This document shows, piece after piece, positions 14,916-24,327 of a stretch of DNA of 64,000 nucleotides. Each line of letters begins with the position of its first letter. Within the stretch, counting starts at the first letter, position 1. The DNA is from Leptodactylus fallax. Taxonomy: Eukaryota > Chordata > Amphibia > Anura > Leptodactylidae. The stretch covers positions 3,921,501 through 3,985,500 of the forward strand of contig CAMRHE010000067.1 of the NCBI GenBank assembly GCA_947044405.1, in the 5' to 3' direction. The notes beneath the pieces are model-generated. The model was not told the origin of the DNA and ran no database searches. It saw only the letters and a list, made by a program, of their open reading frames with translations. A program made the position numbers and the translations under genes.

Positions 14916-15710
14916 CAGTGTAAAAATAACGTAGTAAATGTCTCACAATTCATTTTATGCCCAGGCGATACACAAGACTTGACAAGCCAAAGCAAAAATA
15001 GAAAAACATGAATGTTGTCTTTCTACTGCCACCATGTGGATGAAATGGTGTATTGCATGCATTTTAGCATTTTTTTAGTCTCTCATGAATTGAAAATTTC
15101 AAATATTAAATACTGCAACATCCATTATTCAACACAGACTTGTCGCAATGGCAAGCAGTATAGGCTGATTCCTATAGTACTTTTACCATGATGGACCTAT
15201 TTTTTTTACTGTTTTTGTCACCAAGGTAACGTCTTTCATGGCCCATTCCCTGCCTTTGATGCTAATAGAAACATAACACTTGCTGAAATCGCCTTATTCA
15301 AGTCCAAACATACAAATAATAAAGTGCATATATAAGACTGATCGGCTTTCATCATGTGGAGAGCGACACTGGGGGATCGATGTCTGGAAATATTCATACA
15401 GATGTGTGCATGACACAATGTAGTATTGTTTTTAGGTAACTATATGTGTGCCATACTCTATGATGTTTATAAATAGCTCATGTATGGCATAATTATATAT
15501 ACACTTACATGTATATTGTACACCATATGACAGTATGCCAGATGGGTGAGTGCCAACAGGGTATCATCCAACATTAGTCCAGCCATGGTTGTCAGTCAAG
15601 AATTGTCTACATTTTATTTAGGGTGAAAAAAATTAATTTTAAGAAGATATATTCTGTGGAGCCATATCTGTATTATCTACAAGCCTGATCATGACTGGAA
15701 GGGTCAATGC

Positions 15711-16169
15711 TTAAAGGTCCAGAATGCCTTCAAAACCAATAATAGTGCCATGTAGGGGTCTTTAATAGGAGTAGAAACATACCTTTGTAATGAAGCAACA
15801 GAGAAATAATCATCTTTTTATAGATATGTAAATCACCCTGCAAGTGCATCAGGGGCGGGGCTTGGAGTTTTACCTACAGACATCCTGGATACAGCCAGAG
15901 GCTAAAAATGTCATTCCCAGCTTCAGGGGCATCTCTGGGCTCGGGTCCCATAGGAGAGCTGAAGCACTTGCAGCTGCCTGTAGGTAAATCTGGCAAGGAA
16001 GGTCCACTCCCAGTGCACTTGCAGGGTGATTTGCATATTCATAAAAAGATTATTATTTCTGCATTACTTTATGAATTTTTGGCCACAAAGGTATGTTTCT
16101 GCTTCTTTGACCCTACACGGCACTAGTTTTGGCTTCGGAGGCATTTTGGACCTGACAGACTCCCTTTAA
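15711..16169. mobile_element. TTAA-flanked MITE
   Basis: Ends ttaaaggtccagaatgcctt and ggcattttggacctgacag... ctttaa pair over about 70 bp (aaacatacctttgt against acaaaggtatgtttc). It is flanked by TTAA and shares its right TTAA with the next element. Confidence 0.75.
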
Positions 16170-16599
16170 AGAGGATCTTTCAGGTCCTCATTCACATGCG
16201 GTTTTATATACAGCTAGACTGACAGAAAGGTGTTCCTGACAGTCTAGCTAGGCTGTGAAGAACCCCTCCACCCCAACTGTACTCATCCATAGCCCTGTAC
16301 TGTAAGAGGGAGCGTTCCTTACTGCCTAGCGATGTCGCTAAGCAGTGAGGAACGCCCCCCCCCAGTACAAGTTAATGGATGAGTACTGTCAGGGGGAGGG
16401 GTTCTTCACAGCCCAACTAGACTGTCAGGAACGCCCTTCTGACGATGGGCAGAGATCGGTGCCGAAAGTAACGGCACCGATACCTCCTGCCCGGGACACA
16501 TAACAGGAAAGCTGACAGTGCGTTGAATTCAGCACACTGTCGGCTTTCTAGCGGTATATAAAACTGCATGTGCCTAAGGACATGATAGGTCCTCTTTAA
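16166..16599. mobile_element. TTAA-flanked MITE
   Basis: Ends ttaaagaggatctttcaggt and gataggtcctctttaa are inverted. Internal inverted blocks (gtgaagaacccctcc against ggaggggttcttcac) make an extended hairpin. It starts at the TTAA that ends the preceding element. Confidence 0.75.
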
Positions 16600-17267
16600 G
16601 CCTGAGCCTGAGTTGCACAATGTACAGCTCATATAGTATTCTACAAGGATGTGTTCATACTGGACTGTTGTGTTTTTGTTCTCCCAGCAGAAATGACTAA
16701 TTGTAGATGAAGCTTTTGCTATGACATATTGCAGTGCATGCTGCTATTAACCAGAAAGGTGACAAGTGTCTAACATAAAGGTGTACCCAAAATCTGGAGA
16801 GATAACTGGCAGAGAATGTATCCGGGCATCATCAGGGTGATTATGAGACTCATCGAGATGTAGATTGAAGCCACAGCTGAATAATAATGTCATCATTTTC
16901 ATTTAGATTATACCCAGAAAGTAGATTAGTTTCATGTCATGGTCAAAAGCCAATATTACAGACTTAACCATTCTGAATACTGAGGAGATGATAAGATCGT
17001 ATAATCTTAGGGGAACGTCTTACAATACCATTAAAGTTGTTAGATGTATTCTACAAAATTCAAGGAAGACTCCAGTGTAGAACAAAGTTTGTTTCTCAAA
17101 ACATCTCCAGCTTAAAATCTATATAAATGTTAGATGGAATTTGCAAGACAGACATATCAGTAGAGATGGACGAAGCGACTCGTACCAAGCCAGTCTCAGC
17201 CTGAATATTCCACTTGTTCATCTCAGGTGAACTACAATGACCACTGCATTATACTGTTGGATCTCTT

Positions 17268-17365
17268 CAGACCCCAGAGTATAATAGGTGGAGGCCCAGG
17301 AAAGGTGAAAGAAAAAATCCATACTCCTTGAGGTGTCTGGCATTCTTCTGTGATGTCATAGACTT
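17268..17365. repeat. left end of CTCTTCAGACCCCAGAG repeat
   Basis: ctcttcagaccccagagtat followed by aggtggaggcccaggaaagg matches the start of the repeats at 2320, 19618 and (inverted) 59142. No right end is recognisable nearby. Confidence 0.5.
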
Positions 17366-17539
17366 GGGATGCTCAAGAGAGGTAGACTGATGCCGAGCGG
17401 CACGTTATGTGAAGTTCTCACAGATGAAGTATAGACCGATTCAGCCCTCACCTTGTCACGTGGTGGTTCGTGGTAATTTTCAAGGTTAGAGTGGCAGCGG
17501 GTGTATTTTTACGTTGATGGTAGGTCCGTAAAGTCTACA

Positions 17540-17701
17540 GGTCAGCAAATAGCATCTCTGGTTTTTGCTCTGAAACGCGTTGTGCCTATTTATACAATAA
17601 AAGTGATTCTCAACTAATACCCACTGTGACCGGGGTTATTTCCCATGAGCGCGAGACAACTTTCGGATTCTTTGGGTGACGAGAGATGCTATTTGCTGAC
17701 C
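17540..17701. mobile_element. small element with 20-bp inverted ends
   Basis: ggtcagcaaatagcatctct (17541) and agagatgctatttgctgacc (ending 17701) are perfect inverted repeats of 20 bp. Between them is the frog-repeat motif gaaacgcgttgtgcc and an aataaaag stretch. There is no coding capacity. A related core motif without these ends occurs at about 18035. Confidence 0.65.
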
Positions 17702-18635
17702 GTCATAGACTTGCGGTCATAGCTGAGGCCTGTGGTTGGGCCACCCTGCAAGTGCATCAGGGATGGGGCATGATATTGGGTGTTTTTGAAAATGCAGGTT
17801 TTCTGCTGCTGCCTTTTTTTTTCTGCAATGTGTGGAAGGGATTAGCTTTAAAATGCAGCATTTGTGCAACGTGGGGCTTCAGCCTTAAGAAGTAACTCAT
17901 ATACTGACTATATAGCGTTTGCAGGGTGTGAATGTGAACTTAATGACATTATGGTATAAGAATATAATATAAACCTGTATTGTGACAATTTCGACTAGAA
18001 AGATATCAGTGTGGTCTGATGAAGGAGCTTTATACTCTGAAATGCGTTACCATTACTGGAAGCAGAATAAAGTCTGCTCAATTTACCAAATAGTCAGAGT
18101 TTTATATCATGTAGAGCCAACAAGAGAAAGGGAGCTTGACTTAACTTTATTTTTTCAAGTTTTTGTTAGCCCTTCTGAATATACCTCCAAGCAGTTTGCG
18201 CCTTAGCAGGGATCCAAGTATCGCAGTCCCCGAAGGCTACTTCTAGTGTTCTAAATAGTTCTACTCTTGTATTTTTTCTTGTAGAAGCTGTGTAGACAAC
18301 ATGTCCTTATTTGTATAATTTAAAGGAAGTGGTTTGTTCCAGGTTGATGATCATGCTACTAGCATAACTGTGGAATATTTAATCTTCCTTGCACTGCAAT
18401 TGCAAGTGTCATGGAGCTGTCACTTCCTGTGCAGTGTTCTGGACTCTCTGTATTGAAATCTCCTCCACTCCACCTCTCTGCTCTGAGCAGGACTCCTGGC
18501 TGGACACTAGAATTGCTACTGAATAATAGAGAGAAGGGTTTGGGGAGTCCTTAGTGCAGAAAGCCAGGATACAGTACAGGAAGAGATTACTGCCATGAGG
18601 CAGGGAACCAAGAAACTGTAAGGCAAGTAGGGGTT

Positions 18636-18735
18636 GGGGCAGTGGCGTAACTAGGAATGGCTGGGCCCCAAGGCGAACATTTGAAATGGCCCCCTCCCCC
18701 AAACCAGTTACGGGTCCCCAAACAGTAAACTATGC
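18636..18735. repeat. header of a dispersed repeat (GTGGCGTAACTA type)
   Basis: gcagtggcgtaactaggaat is a motif found at the start of many frog repeats. Related headers lie at about 13805, 57725 and 60705. The 31-bp array follows directly. Confidence 0.5.
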
Positions 18736-19575
18736 TTAACAGTGGCCCCCACACAGCATTATATGCTCTACATTGCTCCCCCCACATACAGTATAATATG
18801 CTCCCCACAGTGGCCCCACACAGTATAATATGCTCCACACAGTGGCCCCCACCCTGCATTATATGCTTCCCACAGTGGCCCCCACCCAGTATTATATGCC
18901 CCCCACAGTGGGCCCCACCCAGTATTATATGCTCCACAGTGGCCCACAGCCAGTATTATATGCCCCCCACAGTGACCTCCACCCAGTATTATATGCATCC
19001 CACAGTGGCCCCCACCCAGTATTATATGCCCCCCACAGTGGCCCCCACTCAGTATTATATGCCCCCCCACAGTGGGCCCCACCCAGTATTATATGCCCCC
19101 CACAGTGGGCCCCACCCAGTATTATATGCTCCACAGTGGCCCCCACTCAGTATTATATGCTCTACAGTGGCCCCCACTCGGTAGTATATGCTCCCCATAG
19201 TGGCCACCACTCTGTATTATATGGTCTACAGTGGCCCCCACTCAGTATTATATGCTCTACAGTGGCCTCCACTCAGTATTATATGCTCTACAGTGGCCCC
19301 CACTCAGTGTTATATGCTCTACAGTGGCCCCCACTCAGTATTATATGCTCCCCACAGTGGCCCCCACTCAGTATTATATGCTCTACAGTGGCCCCCACTC
19401 AGTATTATATGCTCTACAGTGGCCCCCACTCAGTAGTATATGCTCCCCACAGTGGCCCCCACTCAATATTATATGCTCTACAGTGGGCCCCACTCAGTAT
19501 TATATGTTCTACAGTGGCCCCCACCCAGTATTATATGCTCTACAGTGGCCCCCACACAGTATTATAAGCTCCCAA
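18735..19575. repeat. 31-bp minisatellite, about 26 units
   Basis: Units read approximately cagtggcccccactcagtat then tatatgctcta (31 bp), with variants of 33-34 bp where ctcta is replaced by ctcccca or cccccca. I counted about 26 copies of the TATATGC core. The units stay open in several frames, giving proline/tyrosine-rich shadows of up to 245 codons on both strands. These are not genes. Confidence 0.93.
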
Positions 19576-19604
19576 CAGCCCCCCTCCGCTTCAGTGCTAT
19601 TACT

Positions 19605-19945
19605 ATACTCTGGGGTCTCCTCAGACCCCAGAGTATAATAATCGGAGGCCCAGGGAAGGTGATTAAAAATAACAAACATTCATACTCACCTTGTCCTACC
19701 TTTCCTTGGCATCCTCGCTCCATCCTTACGTCTCACTCCTTCAGGCTCACTGCCGGTCGCTGCTGAGGCCTGTGATTGGGCCTCAGCAGTCACGTGGAGG
19801 CACACTGACGTCATTACATGGCCGCACCCCATTTCACTGCTGGGGCCTAATCACAGTCCTCAGTCACATGATGGAAGAGCGCCGGAGAGGACGCTGTGCC
19901 CAGGAGAGATGAGAATATGTATTTATTGTTTTCAGTCACCTCCCC
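19605..19945. mobile_element. dispersed repeat with CAGACCCCAGAGTATAATA end
   Basis: A short palindrome (actctggggtctcctcagac) marks the junction with the array. The following sequence, with tcatactcacc and ggcctgtgattgggcctcag, matches the repeat family at 2320, 14.1 kb, 48.8 kb and 58.7 kb. Confidence 0.55.
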
Positions 19946-20290
19946 TGGGTGCCCTGCCCTGCCATCTATTGGAAAGGCAATATGCCAGGGTCCCTTTCCA
20001 AAAAAAGCCAGGCCGTAACCAAAACAGCATAGCGGTCGGGGAACCAGGCTTTCCCCGACCGCTATCATAGTGGACCGAGGCCCGGCCATCTCCCGCGGCC
20101 ACGGGCCCAACCCTGCTGGGCCCGGACGCGGTCACACCCCCTGCGGCCGGGGTCGTTGCGCCACAGGCTTGTGGGCCCGGTCGCGAACATCATCCCCTGC
20201 GACCGATGATCGTACGTCACGGGCCCTGTGGCAGCTGCTACCGCTGCGACCCCGGTATCATACGCCCCTGGTGTGGGGGTCACAAGGTGG
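19945..20290 (-). repeat. GC-rich dispersed repeat (GGTCGGGGAAAGCCTGG type)
   Basis: The segment is far richer in G+C than the surrounding intron. Read on the minus strand it contains cggtcggggaaagcctggtt, and the same block occurs on the plus strand at 48.70 kb with similar flanks (cacggtgaccg-like, gggcccacggcc). The ORFs here are compositional. Confidence 0.65.
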
Positions 20291-20315
20291 AGTTAGTTTC
20301 CTTTTTATTCTAACA

Positions 20316-21951
20316 TATACAGTCAATGAAAAGTTTGGGCACCCCTATTAATCTTAATCATTTTTAGTTCTAAATATTTGGGTGTTTGCAACAGCCATTT
20401 CAATTTGATATATCTAATAACTGATGGACACAGTAATATTTCAGGATTGAAATGAGGTTTATTGTACTAACAGAAAATGTGCAATATACATTAAACCAAA
20501 ATTTGACCGGTGCAAAAATTTGGGTACCCTTATCATTTTATTGATTTGAATACTCCTAACTACTTTTACTGACTTACTGAAGCACAAAATTGGTTTTGTA
20601 ACCTCACTGAGCTTTGAACTTCATAGCCAGGTGTATCCAATCATGAGAAAAGGTATTTAAGGTGGCCAATTGCAAGTTGTTCTCCTATTTGAATCTCCTC
20701 TGAATAGTGGCATCATGGGCTCCTCAAAACAACTCTCAAATGATCTGAAAACAAAGATTGTTCAACATAGTTGTTCAGGGGAAGGATACAAAAAGTTGTC
20801 TCAGAGATTTAACCTGTCAGTTTCCACTGTGAGGAACATAGTAAGGAAATGGACGACCACAGGGACAGTTCGTTAAGCCCAGAAGTGGCAGGCCAAGAAA
20901 AATATCAGAAAGGCAGAGAAGAAGAATGGTGAGAACAGTCAAGGACAATCCACAGACCACCTCCAAAGAGCGCAGCACATCTTGCTGCAGATGGTGCCAC
21001 TGTGCATCGGTCAACAATACAGCACACTTTGCACAAGGAGAAGCTGTATGGGAGAGTGATGCAAAGCCGTGCTGAAAGCACGCCACAGCCACAAACAGAG
21101 TCGCCTGAGGTATGCAAAAGCACATTGGACAAGCCAGCTTCATTTTGGAAGAAGGCCTGTGGACTGATGAAACAAAGATTGAGTTGTTTGGTCATACAAA
21201 AAGGCGTTATGCATGGCGTCAAAAAAACACAGCATCCAAGAAAAACACCCGCTACCCACTGTAATAATTTGGTGGAGGTTCCATCATGCTTTGGGGCTGT
21301 GCCCCCCTGGCCAAGCCGGCACCGGGAACGAAAGTGAGGGTCGCATGGATTCAACTCAGTATCAGCAGATTCCTGAGAATAATGTACAAGAATCACGGAC
21401 GAATTGAAGTTACGCCGGGGATGGATATTTCAGCAAGACAATGATCCAAAACACAGCTCCAAATCTACTCAGGCATTCATGCAGAGGAACAATTACAATG
21501 TTCTGGAATGGCCATCCCAGCCCCAGACCTGAATATCATTGAACATCTGTGGGATAATTGAAGCGGGCTGTCCATGCTCGGCGACCACAAACTAACTGAA
21601 CTGGAATTGTTTTGTAAAGAGGAATGGTCAAAAATACCTCATCCAGGATCCAGGAACTGAGTAAAAGCTACAGGAAGCGCCTAGAGGCTGTTAGTTTTGC
21701 AAAAGGAGCATCTACTAAATATTAATGTCACTTTTCTGTTGAGGTGCCCATACTTTGCACCGGTCAAATTTTGGTTTAATGCATATTGCACATTTTCTGT
21801 TAGTACAAAAACCTCATTTCAATCCTGAAATATTACTGTGTCCATCAGTTATTAGATATATCAATTGAAAAGGCTGGACACACCCAAATATTTAGAACTA
21901 AAAATGATTAAGATTAATAGGGGTGCCCAAACTTTTTCATATGACCGTATA
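20316..21951 (+). mobile_element. full-length Tc1 element, inactive
   Basis: A 1.63-kb element bounded by TA, with roughly 210-bp terminal inverted repeats (20316-20529 and 21742-21951). Ends read tatacagtcaatgaaaagtt and aaactttttcatatgaccgt. It carries one plus-strand transposase gene with multiple frame breaks. Its right TA is shared with the next Tc1 element. Confidence 0.92.
20714..21725 (+). pseudogene. Tc1 transposase pseudogene
   Basis: The gene starts at ATG 20714 with MGSSKQLSNDLKTKIVQHSC, a paired-type helix-turn-helix (LSQRFNLSVSTVRNIVRKW), then meets a stop after GTVR, where a frameshift has occurred in the GRPRK-like linker (about 20873). Further on, the catalytic blocks are visible in different frames: LWTDETKIELFGH with the first Asp, [10 protein letters not shown] with the second, and DLNIIEHLWDN with the Glu. 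The last codons read SFAKGASTKY, with stop at 21723. No full protein can be made. Antisense ORFs of up to 163 codons over it are shadows. Confidence 0.9.
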
Positions 21952-23584
21952 GACCGACAGACCAAAAGTTTGGACACACCTTCTCATTCCAAGCGTTTTC
22001 TATATTTTCATGACTATAAAGATTGTAGATTCACACTGAAGGCATCAAAACTATGAATTAATACATGTGGAATTATATACTTAACAAAAAAGTGTGAAAC
22101 AACTGAAAATATGTCTTATATTCTAGGTTCTTCAAAGTAGACACCTTTTGCTTTGATTACTGCTTTGCACACTCTTGGCATTCTTTTGATGAGCTTCAAG
22201 AGGTAGTCACCTGAAATGGTCTTCCAACAGTCTTGAAGGAGTTCCCAGAGATGCTTAGCACTTGTTGGCCCTTTTGCCTTCACTCTGCGGTCCAGCTCAC
22301 CCCAAACCATCTCGATTGGGTTCAGGTCTGGTGACTGTGGAGGCCAGGTCATCTGGCGTAGCACCACATCACTCTCCTTCTTGGTCAAATAGCCCTTGCA
22401 CAGTCTGGAGGTGTGTTTGGGGTCATTGTCCTGTTGAAAAATAAATGATGGTCCAACTAAACGCAAACCGGATGGAATAGCATGCCGCTGCAAGATGCTG
22501 TGGTAACCATGCTGGTTCAGTTTTCCTTCAATTTTGAATAAATTCCCAACAGTGTCACCAGCAAAGCACCCCCACACCACCACACCTCCTCCTCCATGCT
22601 TCACGGTGGGAACCAGGCATGTAGAGTCCATTCGTTCACCTTTTCTGCGTCGCACAAAGACACGGTGGTTGGAACCAAAGATCTCAAATTTGGACTCATC
22701 AGACCAAAGCACAGATTTCCACAGGTCTAATGTCCATTCCTTGTGTTCTTTAGTCCAAACAAGTCTCTTCTGCTTGTTGCCTGTCCTTAGCAGTGGTTTC
22801 CTAGCAGCTATTTTACCATGAAGGCCTGCTGCACACAGTCTCCTCTTAACAGTTGTTGTAGAGATGTGTCTGCTGCTAGAACTCTGTGTGGCATTGACCT
22901 GGTCTCTAATCTGAGCTGCTGTTAACCTGCGATTTCTGAGGCTGGTGACTCTGATGAACTTATCCTCCGCAGCAGAGGTGACTCTTGGTCTTCCTTTCCT
23001 GGGGCGGTCCTCATGTGAGCCAGTTTCTTTGTAGCGCTTGATGGTTTTGGCCACTGCACTTGGGGACACTTTCAAAGTTTTCCCAATTTTTCAGACTGAC
23101 TGACCTTCATTTCTTAAAGTAATGATGGCCACTCGTTTTTCTTTACTTAGCTGCTTTTTTCTTGCCATAATACAAATTCTAACACTCCATTCAGTAGGAC
23201 TATCAGATGTGTATCCACCTGACTTCTGAACAACACAACTGATGGTCCCAACCCCATTTATAAGGCAAGAAATCCCACTTATTAAACCTGACAGGGCACA
23301 TCTGTGAAGTGAAAACCATTTCAGGTGACTACCTCTTGAAGCTCATCAAGAGAATGCCAAGAGTGTGCAAAGCAGTAATCAAAGCAAAAGGTGGCTACTT
23401 TGAAGAACCTAGAATATAAGACATATTTTCAGTTGTTTCACACTTTTTTGTTAAGTATATAATTCCACATGTGTTAATTCATAGTTTTGATGCCTTCAGT
23501 GTGAATCTACAATTTTTATAGTCATGAAAATACAGAAAATTCTTGGAATGAGAAAGTGTGTCCAAACTTTTGGTCTGTACTGTA
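21950..23584 (-). mobile_element. Tc1/mariner-type element, DD38E, nearly intact
   Basis: A 1.63-kb element with ends agaccaaaagtttggacaca (left) and tgtccaaacttttggtctgt (right), bounded by TA. The terminal inverted repeats are about 270 bp (to 22220 on the left, from 23315 on the right). They include the last roughly 33 codons of the transposase gene, so a second antiparallel copy of those codons lies at 23315-23420. The spacing of its catalytic residues matches the DD38E group described as Intruder, a relative of Tc1. Confidence 0.93.
22116..23168 (-). pseudogene. Tc1-like DD38E transposase, one in-frame stop
   Basis: The reading frame starts at ATG 23168 (MARKKQLSKEKRVAIITLRN) and would give 350 residues. 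It is continuous except for one TGA at 23091-23093 (codon 26), where related transposases have Arg, so CGA to TGA is the likely change. N-terminal helix-turn-helix lies at about residues 1-55 and a GRPR-like linker near 60. FVRRRKGERM, with nuclear-localisation character, is near 170. Asp is at 157 (VLWSDESKF), Asp at 247 ([10 protein letters not shown]) and Glu at 286 (DLNPIEMVW), with 38 residues between the last two. The coding region is otherwise undamaged. A shorter frame from TTG 23075 would lack the first DNA-binding helices. Listed as a pseudogene because of the stop. Confidence 0.92.
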
Positions 23585-23790
23585 TATATATATAGTATAT
23601 ATGATTTGCACAAGGGGATGAGATACCAGTTCTCATTAATTAGAGCTCCAGTTGAACTTACAGGAAACAGTTCATGGGAAAAAATATGCAAATCAGCTCT
23701 GAGAAGGAAGAAAACTCTCTCATATTAGCAGAACAGAACACTCATTTGTAGACATTTAGAGTTCTTTTGTAAAAGCCTAGAAAAGATATT

Positions 23791-24327
23791 TTAAAGCAAC
23801 ACTCCAGCGTAGATTCCAAATCTTCCATTGCGGATGCTGTCACCCATGTCTAGTACCTGTACTCATGTCTAGTGCCTGTACACATGTCTATTTCCTGTTT
23901 CTGCAAAGCACTACAGACCTAATACTAAAATTGACCTTCAAGGACCTTAGACTGTGAGGACTATGTCACTAAAGGTCCGTGGACAGCCACATCAACTGCT
24001 GCATATACTCTGTGATAGAGGGGGCAACTATGAGTAGGAGGAGTAGGGAAGCATTTTCACAAAATAACGGGGGCAGGACTTTGATGAATCTGAGGTCACA
24101 TGGTAGTTCTTGATAAAATCTGCAGGCAGCAGACAGAGAACATCTGTTTACACAGCAACCTATGCTAGAAATAAGAGGTCAAACTATGATCATGTGATTT
24201 ATTGAAGAAGGTGAAAAGCAGGATAAGGAATGACACTGTGAGTAGACACCTATTACTATTCAGGGATGGTCTTTCAGACTATATAATCAGTTAAAAAATA
24301 AAAAAAAATCACGGGACTGTCCCTTAA
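23791..24327. mobile_element. possible TTAA-flanked MITE
   Basis: ttaaagcaacactccagcgt on the left and acgggactgtcccttaa on the right are weakly inverted and bounded by TTAA. The interior includes three near-copies of catgtctagtacctgta (23848-23906). Confidence 0.45.

Noticed and set aside
18830..19567. 245-codon open frame and its companions on both strands over 18.6-19.6 kb
   Set aside because: They are translations of a 31-bp tandem repeat in shifting frames; no start context, splice signal or non-repeat similarity.
19945..20290. CpG island or promoter
   Set aside because: The G+C-rich segment is a dispersed repeat with a second copy at 48.6 kb, not a single-copy promoter region.
20905..21396. 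163-codon minus-strand frame
   Set aside because: It is antisense to the broken transposase gene of the 20316-21951 Tc1 element.
22262..22821. Proline-rich plus-strand frames at 22.26 and 22.53 kb
   Set aside because: They are antisense shadows of the DD38E transposase frame.
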